A stretch of 64,000 nucleotides of DNA from Pseudeuparius sepicola (lineage: Eukaryota > Arthropoda > Insecta > Coleoptera > Anthribidae): the NCBI GenBank assembly GCA_963920635.1, contig OY987300.1:80701899-80765898 (forward strand), given 5' to 3'. Shown here piece by piece: positions 10,146 through 21,957 of this stretch. How positions within the stretch are numbered: the first letter of the stretch is position 1; each line of letters begins with the position of its first letter. Under the pieces are notes generated by a model. The model was not told where the DNA came from. It worked only from the letters and a program-made list of their open reading frames with translations, and did not search any database. Both the position numbers and the translations under genes were made by a program.

Positions 10146-11313
10146 TTAATGTACAAACATAAATTTGGCGCGTTTATTGATGATTTTTAATATGGAGTAA
10201 GTAGGAGACACATCACTGGAAACTGGAAATAATTACCAACAGCCCAAATCAAATCTGCAATATATTTTCTAAATATATTTTTTTAAATATATCACGTTTG
10301 CAGAGTTGCCAATAGTTTTTAATAAAATCCTGGCGAAAAATATCATAATTCGAATCCTCATGTATATTGAATCCTTACGTGTATCAAAAAATTAAATCTT
10401 ATTATTTTAATCTGTTTAATTTAACTTTACTTAAGGACAACAGTATTTGCTTTTTAATAAATAAAGAGACACCTTTGAAATGAATCCAAAGGTACAGTGT
10501 TTGGAAGGTAACAGAAAACGCAAGAAATTGACAAAGTTTTAGAGTAAATCCTTAATAGTAGTTAGGTAGTAAAATTGTCCCCTTAAAGACCATTCGTTGA
10601 AGGTCTACATAACATAGGAGATAGATACGTAGTTTTAGTATCATCGGCAATATTTTGAGTGTTAAAAAATGAAGAAAGGAACTATAGAGAACACTCGGAA
10701 AATGTATATTATAAAAGTAGAAACGTAAGACACTAGGGATGTTTTTTCTGCCAGACCCAACGCAGACGGCAAGGAAAAGCACTTTCGGGGGAAATAGGTC
10801 TTATTTGCATTTTTCGCGATTTGGAAAATATTTTTAATATGCAAATTCTTGGGAGCTGTTGAGTGGAATTTCAATGAAATTCAAATTAAGCCGACTACAT
10901 AACTTTTCCTATCTTTTAGCTGCTTAAAGGGCTCGATGCAATAAACATATTTTATAATATAATATAAAAGGATATTAGGATATTACAGGGTCATTCAGTT
11001 TTATTTTGGAAGATTTCAACACGTGTTAGAAATCTAGAAAATAAGACTATTTTGTAGTAGAAAACTTTAATGTCGTATTGTTTATAGTTGACCAAATGTT
11101 ACATAATTTGTTGATATTAGCACAAACCAGGTAAAGTATTCCAAATAAATTGGATTTTACGTTTATTGCATTACTCCATATTGTCAGAGCAATTTTTAAA
11201 AAGGAAGTGATTATTGTATGTAGAAATATTTATTTATTTGTACATTCTCATTTCTGGAACATATAGTAACTTATTTGGGTTTCCAATTTTGGAAATTGTT
11301 ATTTGTTCATATA
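10146..11313. other. intergenic, no gene seen
   Basis: AT-rich. 10985-11040 resembles a worn left end of fold-back family C (GGGTCATTCAGTTTTATTTT). No supported coding region. Confidence 0.5.
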
Positions 11314-12459
11314 CAGGGTGATTCAGTTTTATTCTGCGACACTTCAACAGGTGATAGAAAACCAAAAAATAACCGCACCTTCTTTTATAAACTATATCAT
11401 TTTAAGGCCTTATGAAAAAGTTACAGGGGGTTAAGGTTTTAAGAAACATGTGGTCTTTATTGAATATTTACCAAACTAGTTGAGATATTTAAGTCCTATT
11501 TGGTACACGTTATAACGGCATGGGTTAGCACAAAACCTGTTAATAGCAAACACCTTGAACAACCAGTGGCGTAGAAGTAGGTAATTAGTATAATTGTTTT
11601 TAGAAAAAAAAGAACCACCTTGTATAGCAATAAAATTTATTCAATTTCTTATGTAAATTTTAATTTTAAACAAAAATGTCCTCTTGGTAATTTTTTGTAT
11701 GTGTCATGGTTTCGTGGCAAATTTGATTTTTTCGTATTATTTCGGTGTATTTCTGAAAAATTATCTAAAAAATTTGCTCCATAAGTGGAAATAATATGGT
11801 TGCTACTTGAAATAAAATAACTTTTTCCAATAAACTTACCTATTTAAGGCCATACTTTTGAAGCTACAGGGTCTAATACATACAATTAATGTTACGCTCT
11901 GTATCTTGAAAAGTAAAACCTTGAATGGGTAAGTTTATTGGGAAAAGTTACTGTATTTAAAGTAAGAAACACATTTTTTCTGCTTTGAGTGTTACTTATG
12001 GAGCGAAGTTTTAAGTTAATTTTTCAGAAGTACCCCGAAATAGTACGAAAAAATCAAATTTGCTATGAAACCATGACACATGAAAAAATGCTAAGAGAAC
12101 GTTTTTGTTTACAATTAAAATTTACATAAGAAATTGAATACATTTTATTGCTATACAAGGGGGTTCATTTTTTTCTAAAAACAATTATACTAATTACCTA
12201 CTTCTACGCCACTAGTGGTTCAAGGTGTTTACAGGTTTTATGCTAACCCATATGCCGTTATAACGTGTACCAAATATGACTTAAATATCTCAACTAGTTT
12301 GGTAAATATTCAATAAATTCCACATATTTCTTACAAATTTAACACCCTGTAACTTTTTTATAAGGACTTAAAATGATATAGTTTATAGAAGAAAATGCAG
12401 TTATTTTTTGGTTTTCTATCACCTGTTGAAGTGTCGCAGAATAAAACTGAATCACCCTG
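11314..12459. mobile_element. full-length fold-back family C (Tc1/mariner-like ends)
   Basis: Palindromic over most of its 1146 bp: CAGGGTGATTCAGTTTTATT at the left and its complement at the right, flanked by TA on each side. Interior arms repeat GATATTTAAGT and CAGTGGCGTAGAAGTAGGTA motifs. The ends match those of the fold-backs here that encode mariner-type transposase fragments, so it is probably a non-autonomous relative. No coding sequence was found in it. Confidence 0.75.
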
Positions 12460-13714
12460 TATATGACACAGTTAGTAAAAATAATTTTTGCTTTTATTCA
12501 CCTGTTTCTTTTATTTTTCTATGATAATATTGATTCTCGTAAATGTATTCCCATTTTATGTACTTACCTCAAACTGTTTTTTTCTCATGTAATATTTTCT
12601 ATCTGTTTTCTAGTTATTGTTCGTTTGGTCTTCTCTTCCCCTTCCCCTTTTCTTCTCCCTATCTTTCTCTTTTTTTTCAAAAAATACTGTTTGAACTTAT
12701 TTTGAATTCCTAATTGAATTTAATTTGACATGCTATAAACTTGTAAAGATCGTAATAGTAGTTATTGGTCGTGTTCAGCGCTTTCGACAAGAAGAAGACA
12801 TGGCTCAGAATCGTTGAGTGACAAATCTCTACATGTTTTGATGCTCTTGAAGACAGTACTCCGAGGTCTACCATGGTCAGTGCCAAATATGACCAATGGC
12901 TGACAGAGGTGTCAGGCATTGACGTGAAATTTGTCCACCTTTATAAGGTTTATTGATTTTCCCAGTGACTGACACTTATGTCAGGCATTGGCCATAGATA
13001 AGAAATATATAATATACGAGGCATTGGCTTAGCATAAACATAACATAAGCTGATAGCGGACATTCGAGCCAAAATCTTCAAAATCTTGAAATAGTTCTAA
13101 ATTATTATCTTACCTTGTTTGCTTAGAAGTATATAAGCCACAAAAATTAAGACAGTCGAAAAATCTGCACTAAAAACACGTAATTGCACACTATCTTTTA
13201 CAACGCTGAACTAAATAATTTCGCTAAGAAAGCACAATGAATATAAACTTAGGAACATACATAACTCATAACTGTGACTTCTACCAACATAAATATTTCA
13301 ATAGAATGGATTTTTATCTCCTCTTTAGCTTATTTTTCAATTAAATAAAACATGTATCAGGTTTAGGAAATGTGTCAAGCACTAGTACGTTTACGTTAAT
13401 TATTATTGCTCATTACTTGCGTGTATGACAGCTCTCTTCTCACTTCAAATTTCTAGACCAATGATCGCACAACACCAAACACTCAGTACAACAGAACTTT
13501 GTGGCCATTTCGAGGTACTTAAATCGATCGTTGCAGAGCCGCCTGGTAGTCTCCACTGTATATTTTAATTACACATTTAGACGAATATGCGACGCTCTCA
13601 TCGAGTCGACTAATAACATTTTTTGTAGCCTCAAGACTGGCGCTTAATGAAACGTTTTTATTAAACAGTAAAACATGCAGCTCTCTGATACCATCGAAGC
13701 ATGTTACAGTTGGG
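12460..13714. other. intergenic, no gene seen
   Basis: AT-rich. A short repeat, ATGTCAGGCATTG/GTGTCAGGCATTG, lies near 12912 and 12972. Nothing else recognised. Confidence 0.45.
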
Positions 13715-13990
13715 GGTCATTCAAGATGCTGCACAGAGAAAATGATAACTTAGGGAATGTTTTCCACTCCGTGTTTAGAAAGCGACGCATTTTTGGGCTG
13801 GGCGTGTATAAGCACTTTTTTACACATTTGGATGCAAACAATAATTTATTGCCGAAATTTGAAGGACATAGACAAATTAATAAATTAATGCTCATACACA
13901 TAGGCCGCAAAATGTGTTGTTATCTAAATACAGAGTTGAAAACATTCCCGGAGTTATCACTTTTTCTGTACAGCAACAACTTGAACTTGC
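13715..13990. repeat. small fold-back with arms of about 75 bp
   Basis: About 13715-13785 is an imperfect inverted repeat of about 13915-13990 (AGGGAATGTTTTCCACTC against the complement of AGTTGAAAACATTCCC). A 112-codon open frame across it is therefore probably not a gene. Confidence 0.6.
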
Positions 13991-14442
13991 TTTGTTTGCT
14001 CATAATCCAGTAGTTTTAGGGAGAATTGACAGGAGACAATTTTTATGTAAAAGTCATAGCCGACTCTAGGAGAAGCCCTGAAGTAGAGAAAACTGGCAAC
14101 AAGGGATGCTGGTCCACGTCGCGTGCTCTGACACTGCCTGTCAGTTGATTTTACAAGTCAAATCGTAATAATAACTTGAAGTAGCTAGGTTTTCTTTGCT
14201 TGACGACAAGCGGTCAACCTGTATTCATTTTGGGCTTTCCAAAGGACGAAAATTTAAGAATAAAATGATTAAGGGCCAATTGCACGGCAAACTAAAGTAC
14301 CCTTTAAAATTAAAGGAGCTTTCTAACAATCCAACCATTGTTTAGTATTGTTGCAAAAGTTTCTTTACCTAATGTTAAAGTCAAAAGATAATTTAGTTGA
14401 ATGTATTATGAAATTGACCCTAACTGCCATTTCAATCAGAAG
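13991..14442. other. intergenic, no gene seen
   Basis: Nothing assigned. The last 8 bases are the left target duplication of the next hAT element. Confidence 0.4.
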
Positions 14443-15997
14443 CAGTGGCGTGCCCAGAAATTGTGTCTGGGGGGGGGGGGGGGTTCGGGGATTAAGAGAA
14501 TGGAGGTTAGGGGAGGGAGAATGGGAGGGGGGGAGAAAATTCTAAGACTGGTAGTTAAAAAATATACTAAAAACTAAAAAAAACTATTCCTAAAAAGAAA
14601 CAAAACTGATTTTAATAAACCTACAATTCAAAATCAAGTTTTCGTTTTTTGGATTTGGACTTTGACTAAGAGTTCCGACTACTATCCGACCTGAAAACAT
14701 TCCATATCTAATATTTTTTGAATATACAAAATAAGTTCATAATGCGCAAAAAATATTCCCCCATATTTATAAAACATTGTTACAATATTTTACGAAATAT
14801 GTTCAGTAACCAAGATATTTGTTAATCGCAGATACAAATATAATATGTTAGATGAATGTACAAATGATGTATGTGTTTGTTTTGAATAAGAAGGGATACC
14901 TATTTCCACAATATCTTGTGTAACATATTCCTAACTTAGTGGTTCTATAAATATTTACAAATTGAACATTTAACATAAGTACATTACAGGCACGTTCACC
15001 GTTCACCTTAGGAATGTGCAATTTTGTGATATTGCTGGAACATGCTAAATAGTGTATTCATAAAGCAAATATCTTATGTATGAATGTTCACAAATGGTTG
15101 TATACAAGACATTCACGATATACTCATCTTGGGAATGTTCACGGCAATAACTCAGGGACCCTTTAAAATAAAAGGGTCCCTGCAATAACTGGAATATCAT
15201 GACGTCATGTCACCGAGATTCTAGCTTACACTATTTTTAGCTAATATTTCGAAGTACGTCGATGGCTCAGTTGGTCAGAGCGTTGAACTTGTAAATCGAT
15301 GGTCGTAGGTTCGAACCCTGCACCAGACGTTAGCGTTTTTTTATTTTATAATTTACACGTGAGTATTAAATGATATACAAAGAACATACAAAAATGCTTC
15401 TGAAGTTTCAAATTATTCAATGAATATTTGTGGATATTTATAATATGTGAAATAGTACCTTCAAAAGGCAAACACCTGAATGTTGCCTGAATGTTCAGGT
15501 AATGTTTCTACAGTTTTTATGAATATTCCTACAATATGCATGTTCTCTGAGAAAATATTATCAGAATATTCCGCCAATGTAATTTTGCTATATGATTAGC
15601 CTCGCGACACCGCGGCGAGTTATTTTCCCGAAAACCTGTTTGCCCCGAGTCCCGATTGACCCCAGCGCAGCGTCCCGATTCGTCCCATTTGACGGTACAG
15701 ATGTATTTGATCATCTGTATTCTGTACCCCTACCCCTGTAGCTACGCCGCAGAAGGAGAACTGTACAGTGCAATTATTATCATTATCCGAATATCCGTTT
15801 TTAGACTACAAAGTGTGCATTTGTTTTAACTCATCAACGATAACATATTTGTTTAATAGAGAAGTTTAGTAGAGTAGTTTTTCGGTTTTTATTTTGTTTT
15901 CCATTTTTTTCTTCACTTTTCGTTTGAAAATTTAACCTGCTTGGGGGGGGGGGGGTTTGAACCCCCGAAATCCCCCCCCCCCATGGGCAGGCCACTG
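14443..15997. mobile_element. non-autonomous hAT element with perfect 8-bp target duplication
   Basis: Ends CAGTGGCGTGCCCAG at the left and the complement of CAGTGGCCTGCCCATGGGG at the right. ATCAGAAG flanks both sides (14435-14442 and 15998-16005). Both subterminal regions are long G/C runs (14469-14482, 15946-15956 and 15973-15982), the right one as a G-run, TTTGAACCCCCGAAAT, C-run hairpin. Inside are a tRNA-like sequence and a hairpin AGGGACCCTTT/AAAGGGTCCCT at about 15156-15184. No transposase. Confidence 0.85.
15256..15329 (+). tRNA. tRNA-Thr(TGT)-like pseudogene inside a hAT element
   Basis: The D arm (GCTCAGTTGGTCAGAGC), anticodon arm with loop CTTGTAA (anticodon TGT, Thr) and T arm (GTAGG TTCGAAC CCTGC) are all present with normal spacing, so the Pol III A and B boxes are intact. 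The 5' acceptor strand ACGTCGA does not pair with the 3' strand ACCAGAC, and one anticodon-stem pair is lost. Seven T's follow at about 15336. It is best called a tRNA pseudogene or a tRNA-derived (SINE-like) segment carried by the element. Confidence 0.65.
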
Positions 15998-16005
15998 ATC
16001 AGAAG

Positions 16006-17424
16006 AAATTACTCTCTGTTCGCTTGTTTGTATTTTTATGAAAATTTAACCATAAGGGAAGATAGGTAATCATCATTTACCTGACCGCACTTTGAGAAAA
16101 ATTCTCACAAAATTTACACTTACAACAAAATGTAGTCCCCTCTATTTGCCCAAATTTACCATATTATTTGTCTAAAATGTACCTATCCACACCAGAAATC
16201 GTACTTATTATATATACTTATACTTGTGTATGTTTTGCTCCTTGTTACTGCTTTTATTGTCTGTTAAACAAACGTACCTACTTACTTGGGTACCCAATTA
16301 TTGAAACAAAGTTCACAAGTGTATCTAATTATAACTAAAAAGAGGGTTGAACATTTATTTATTAGAAAAGATCAACTAAGCTAAAGTGCAGACTGCTCTA
16401 TACTGCATAGACCCGTTGAACCGTTCCGCTGCGGCGTTGCCACATATTTGCACAGGGCTTGTAAGCTTGAGAAGGTTGTGTAAAACTGACTGGGCAATTA
16501 AAAAAAAATGCTGTCAAATTTACCAAAAACCCATGGGCGTAGAACTTATTTTTGAAAAGGGGCGTATCCCACCTTCCCGTACGCCACTGGTTACGACAAC
16601 AAAACACTGTTAGTTTCAGTTTTGGAGATACTATTCAAAAAAACCAATACACTTTAACACCCTGTATCTTTTGTATAAAGCATCTCAGGATCTATGTTCA
16701 CATGAAATTTTTGTTCAAAGTAAAATTTTCTCTCATTTACCTCAAAATTGTGGTTTACAACTGAGACACCCTGTATATTGTTGGCTGTAAATTTTAAACA
16801 AAAAAAAACAAAATGTTCAAGACAATAGTAACTTAGAAAGAATAGGCCCAACGGAATAGGGCTACCTAAATATCTAACGATCTAACTTCTTTTTGGTCCC
16901 ATTTAAGTACACTCAACCACATTTTTTTCGCTTTCCTTTTGCCCATACTTGGCGTATGGGGACGCCGAGTTTGGATGACCCTGTAGGTACACACATCAGG
17001 ACAAAATAGTAGCCTTGAGTCTCGACATCAGATCATAGACCACAGTTTCAACATGACTGTTACGGTGATAACAAGTGTATATGCTTTTTATATTTCACAC
17101 TCATCGAATTATTAAGTACGGTCCTGTCGTGCGCGGCGTAGAGTAGCTTCGAGTTAGGAGGACATTGTTAGTGTGCTACTACTGTATATAATATACTGGA
17201 GTATTATTATTGCTATAACAACTGATGCTGTTTAGGTTCCAAATCCAAAGCATAATTTCGGTTTCTGTTCTTAGAGACGCTTATAGTACAATCATTGTAA
17301 TAAATTTGCGCTCAATTAAAGAATCTAGTAACTCACTGAAGCGTCTATAAGTGGCTGTATAGACACACTCTCATTATAACGTTGTGTTCATACCAACGAA
17401 TTAATGTCAGTAGGAGAATGTAAT
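16006..17424. other. intergenic, repeat fragments only
   Basis: ACACCCTGTAT end motifs occur at about 16658 and 16767 without resolvable partners. A GTACGCCACTGG hAT-like end lies near 16580, again unpaired. No gene seen. Confidence 0.45.
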
Positions 17425-17696
17425 TTTATAGGCAGGGGCGAGCTGACCAGGGAGCCGGGGTCTGCGTCGCAGACGGGCGGCCAAATCCAGGGGCGGCCAC
17501 AGGCCGCCCTTCCGTGACAAGCAAATATTTTTTCAGAAAAAAGGTAGTAAGTCTCTACATTACTTGCATTCGCCCTCAAAAAGAATATCGTCAACCATGA
17601 AACAACATCATATTGACATGAACCCATAACCAGTCGGCCGTCGGCACTACCTCTATTCTAGTCTTTACTCTGTGGCAACTGCGACGTTGGTATAGA

Positions 17697-18088
17697 CCGC
17701 AAATTTCGTAGGGGATGTCGACGCTTCAGACCTGAATAATAGTGAACTAAAAAATTTAAATATCTTTCTTCCATCAGGATATACTGCAAGTCCAAGAACT
17801 ATTTTAGAATACTTGTTCAAAAATTCTCTCACGAATAATTTTCTGAACACCGCAATAGTCTTCCGAATACTTTTGTGCTCGCCAGTTACCGTAGCATCCG
17901 CGAAGAGACCATTTTCCAAATTAAAAATTATAAAAAACTATCTAAGGTCTTCTATGAGATTAAACGATTTAGCAATAATTTCCATTGAATGTATCCTACT
18001 TGATACAATAAATATCAGTGATATAATATCAGTGTTAAAGCGAGAAAAGTACTATTCATTTAACTTGTATCTTGTGCCTTGTACCTAA
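17697..18088 (+). pseudogene. hAT transposase C-terminal dimerisation domain, remnant
   Basis: Open from FVGDVDASDLNNSEL through FRILLCSPVTVASAKRPFSK, then KLKIIKNYLRSSMRLNDLAI to the stop. The I-P/S-V-T-x-A-S-x-x-R-x-F-S-K-L-K-x-I-K-N-Y-L-R-S pattern is the hallmark of the hAT C-terminal dimerisation region in ZMYM/TTF-type transposases. A TAG precedes it, and no BED finger or catalytic core is nearby, so this is a 5'-deleted relic. Confidence 0.8.
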
Positions 18089-18498
18089 GGGATAACCCAA
18101 TATTCTAAAAATATTTTACTTTTTTATTTCATTTAGAAGAAAAGGTTTTATTTATTTTTCCAAGTACCTGTATTTTTCTTTTTTGATGCAAGCTATATTT
18201 ATTTTTAGTTTTATTATGACTTTGTAAACGTAATTTTTTACATTTTTAGTACCTTTTTCTTAGAAAAAGCATTTAATTTTATGTATGTATTTGTATTTTG
18301 TTTTAAAAGGTTATTTTTCTAGTGTAAGTGGTATTTTATGTTTTACTTGTAGTTTTTGTTTTTATTTTTTATATTTTAAAACATTTTTATTTTAAAGAAA
18401 CATTTACCTTGTTCCTTTCAGTTTGGAAATTCTACCAGACCCAAAACATATTAATCATTATAACAAGACTGATTGCCTGCGGTATTTTCTTGTTATAA

Positions 18499-19057
18499 GA
18501 TGGCATTGTGGCCTACTTATTTCCAAAAAAATAGTTGCCTATTCCAAAGTCAAAGCCACCTGCGATATCACAATCGAGGCTAAAAATCCGAAAATCATAT
18601 TAGGCATTTTTTTTTCAAAAAATTTACTAAAAGAAGTTGTTCAGAATAGTTCCAGGACTCTAAATCTAAAATTTTGTCAGAATCAAAAAAATATTAAATT
18701 AAAAAATTAATTTCCAAAAATAGCATTTGAAGATTTTTCTGCGTTTAGAAAAGTGTGCTATGGAAGTTTTGAAGGCTAGTTATTTTCAAAAAGTAATCAT
18801 TTCAAAATAAAACTGAAAGCTACAAAACAGTTTTTTAAAATTTTTACTGAATTTTTTTTATTTAATATTTTTTGATTTTGACAAAATTTTGGATTTAAGA
18901 TTCTGGATCGATTCTGAACAACTTTTTTAGTACGTTCCTTGAAAAAAATGCCTAATATGACTTTCGGATTTTTAGTTTCGATTGTGGCATCGCGGGTGGC
19001 TTTGGCTTTGAAGTAAACCACTAATTTTTTGGAAATAAGTAGGCAACAATGCCATCT
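18499..19057. mobile_element. fold-back element nested in the hAT element
   Basis: Left arm from GATGGCATTGTGGCCTACTT, right arm its imperfect complement ending AGGCAACAATGCCATC. The arms are about 200 bp and diverged by several indels. Both arms keep a similar open stretch (KATCDITIEAKNPKIILGIF in the left arm, KATRDATIETKNPKVILGIF on the opposite strand in the right arm), which follows from the palindrome. Confidence 0.65.
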
Positions 19058-19327
19058 ACCTTTGAGAAAAATGTCGTTCTTGTCGGTTAAAAATTAAAGA
19101 AGTTATAAGGTTGTTTCACTCTTAAGTGACACCCTCTGTAGGTATTTTTGAGAATATCTAATATCATTTTTGTTATAGGTAATTACAAAAGACCGAAAAC
19201 CCTAGAAATTCAAGATTTTTTAAGTTCTTATAACCTGAAAGAATTTTTTATATTCTGCATACGGGCGGCCAAACATCATGGAACGCCACTGTTTACAGGT
19301 CACGCAGCAACAAATTAGGAATAAAAT

Positions 19328-19934
19328 AGTATATTTCATAACGAGTCTGGAAATAAAGATTTTTCCGTGCGCGTGTGACAAATTCCCGTGTGAGGCGCAG
19401 CCGAACACGGGAAGTCATGCAAGCACGGAAAAATCTATTTCTGGACGTGTAATGAACGATATTTTTTATTATACTTCTTTGAAAACGGAAACTTAAAACA
19501 TTTATCGGCATATTATAAAAAATTTAATTGACAAAAAATAAACAATGCAGACAATATAGTGTTTGGTATGTATGATGCGTTTCCATGGTTACTCTCAAAT
19601 TTTTTCAAAGGTGCTTTGTTGTAAATTAGTTATTGTCAGATAAGGTGAATAAAACGTCAAAAATATTACAGAAACGTATCTAAATATTGAAACACGAATT
19701 AAAATACAAAATAGGTACCTACATGTTAAATATCAGAGAGCATATAGAGTTTCTTAAATTTAGTTTACTTTGCTGTATATTTCTATTGTAAAGCCATATA
19801 TTCGGTATTTTTATTCAGCGCACGGAAAGTTTTTCCATGCGCTGTTTCCGTGCGCTAGCCCGAAAAACCCCATCTTTCATTATTGCTAAAACAGATGAAA
19901 ATAAGGTGTTTTCAAAGAAGTACCTATAATAAAA
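19328..19934 (+). mobile_element. MITE family A, copy 2
   Basis: Starts AGTATATTTCAT and ends at the GTTTTCAAAGAAG inverted repeat, here with a CTAC-type insertion before TATAATA. It carries the fuller first module with a CCCGTGT...ACACGGG hairpin. It lies 37 bp right of the hAT element ending at 19291. Confidence 0.75.
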
Positions 19935-20694
19935 AAGCCTTTCCTTTGGTACATGCTATGTTGGAGTTTGAGGATGGGTGGGGTACCATACATGTATACA
20001 GAAAATACCCCCTGAAAACTGAACAGTCGGTCCTTTTTGTAACAACGTATGTATCGGCCGGAAGACCTTTGAAATCCCGGTTTTCACCAAAAGTTCATTA
20101 GGTACGGCATTTTCCACTGAACGTCCAAAATTCCTTTGATCTCGCAAATTAAGTCGTCTCTTTTGGACAAACCTCATTTCGGTCTCCCCGTCTTATCTAA
20201 TTGTTGTGTAATTCGCTTTTGTGTGCTGGCGGGTTTGAAAATCCACCGGGACAAAGCACTCGAGCCGCCCAACCAGCTATTTTAGGATCCACCTATCTTG
20301 TTTACTTATTTTTATTCACAAACATACAGTCCATACCTGTTATTCGGAAATTAAAACATTTCCATTCTAGACCATACGATACACACATTAACGGCGACGT
20401 TTATTCGACAAAATCATGGCTACCTTTTATTTTTAAACGGAAATTTGATTCATTTATAGTGATCTAGGCAACCACATATACACCAAGGTGTCTCAAGGTG
20501 CCTACATTCTGTTTTTGGATTTAACTTGACGTGGAATTGATAACTGACGTATGTCAGTGAGACTAATTTCAGGACTATTTTTTATAAGTTGGCCGCGCTT
20601 TTGTCGAAGTGACGTAGGTGCAGAAGAGTTTAATTTTCATTATCTTAGCTGAAATACCGTTCTCTGTGTATCGTGCTCTAGACTGGAAAGTAAA
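19935..20694. other. intergenic, no gene seen
   Basis: Mixed sequence with no recognised repeat or coding region. Confidence 0.4.
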
Positions 20695-21050
20695 AAATTG
20701 AAAATAAAAAAAACCTTTTTAAAAACAAGCTTTTATTTAAGCCATGTACTAAAACGAATAAAATAAGTTTAGGTTTTCGTTAAGATAATTCAATTCCGAA
20801 TTGAAAAGCTTGTCGCGCGAAATGTTGATGAACCAATCAATTTTATTGGACAGTGATTGGTTGATAAGCAAGTACCTATTTTCCAAAGTATGCATTTTTG
20901 TCCTTACAATTCGCGCGACAAGCTTTTCAATTTGCAAAAATTTGTCGCAATTTGGAATTGAATTATCTTAACGATAACCTAAACTTATTTTATTCGTTTT
21001 AACATGGCTTAAAAAAAGCTTGTTTTTAAAAAGGTTTTTTATTTTTAATT
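20695..21050. repeat. 350-bp fold-back element
   Basis: Arms of about 150 bp: AAACCTTTTTAAAAACAAGC at the left and its complement at the right, with an inner AAAGCTTGTCGCGCGAA pair around a loop. Non-coding. Confidence 0.8.
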
Positions 21051-21111
21051 TTATTTTGTGCTTTTAAGTACCTACTTGATTCTCATGTCAGGAGGGTGGT
21101 AAAGAAATTTA

Positions 21112-21385
21112 GTCCGCCATCTTGGGGTGGCCGCCATATTGGATTTCGTATGAAGTCATTCACCTGATTGTTTTCTACCCATCGAGCCCTTTCATTTGAT
21201 ACCCATGTTGGGTATCAAATAGGTAATCAGCCATCTTGGAGCTGCGGCCATATTGAATTTAGTGTGATGTCACTAACTCTATCGTATTCTACTCTTCAAG
21301 CCCTTTCATTTGATACCCATATTAAGGGGGTTTAGAAAAAATACATCATCCGCCATCTTGGAGCGGCGGCCATTTTGAAAGTATT
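21112..21385. repeat. tandem repeat of about 118 bp with GCCATCTTGG motifs
   Basis: Two full units and part of a third, each with CCGCCATCTTGG (or AGCCATCTTGG), GCCATATTG, TGATGTCACT and CGAGCCCTTTCATTTGATACCC. GCCAT is the core of YY1/Pho-type sites, but nothing shows that this stretch is regulatory. Confidence 0.7.
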
Positions 21386-21957
21386 ACAATATTGATCCTA
21401 ATACTATACTAGATCCTACCTACTAGAAACTACTTCAGCCGCTTTAATTCTGGAGGAGTGCAGTCGAAATCAAATTCAACATCTGTATCACTTTCCACTT
21501 CGATTTCCATTATTTTATTTTATTCAAACAGCAAACAAGTTTTAAAAATAATTACTAATTCTGACAACTAAATGCCCTCATATGTCAGTTGTTTCTTTCA
21601 AAGCCGTCTTATCGTTAGTAAAGAAATGGGCAAATCCCTATCCCAGTGCATTTATTCGCGAGTTAATTTGAATATAACAACCGATATGTTACAAGAAAAA
21701 TTGGTAATGGGCAAGCACTCAAAATTAAGAAAAAAAGCCTGAATTCGATATCTAATGAACCCACAGTTCCAATTGCGATTATATTACGAAGAATGCGAAA
21801 TCGGCTCGTTTCTGGATAATTTACAACTCGTTACTACAGGACATGTGGTTCCCATTAGCCATCGAAATTACAACCAAATCTGTCGCCAGATTTCGTTTGA
21901 CTATAAAAGTTTTTGTGGGTCGCTAAATAAGAGCAATGATAATGAAACTAAATAATA
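21386..21957. other. intergenic, no gene seen
   Basis: No repeat recognised. Several short open frames without support. Confidence 0.4.

Larger units (their letters stand above)
17433..19291 (+). mobile_element. hAT element with decayed transposase C-terminus
   Basis: The left end CAGGGGCGAGCTGACCAGGG and the right end (complement CAGTGGCGTTCCATGATG) are flanked by TTTATAGG (17425-17432) and TTTACAGG (19292-19299), an 8-bp duplication with one mismatch. It contains a hAT dimerisation-domain relic at 17697-18088 and a nested fold-back at 18499-19057. Confidence 0.75.

Noticed and set aside
13675..14013. 112-codon open frame
   Set aside because: Most of it overlaps an imperfect inverted repeat (13715-13990), has no promoter or splice context and no recognisable motif.
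14210..14275. possible THAP second-exon-like peptide (FPKDENLR)
   Set aside because: Very short, with an immediate stop and no neighbouring THAP cysteines; likely coincidence.
16386..16613. 75-codon frame next to a CGCCACTGG hAT-like end
   Set aside because: No paired end, no target duplication and no protein motif.
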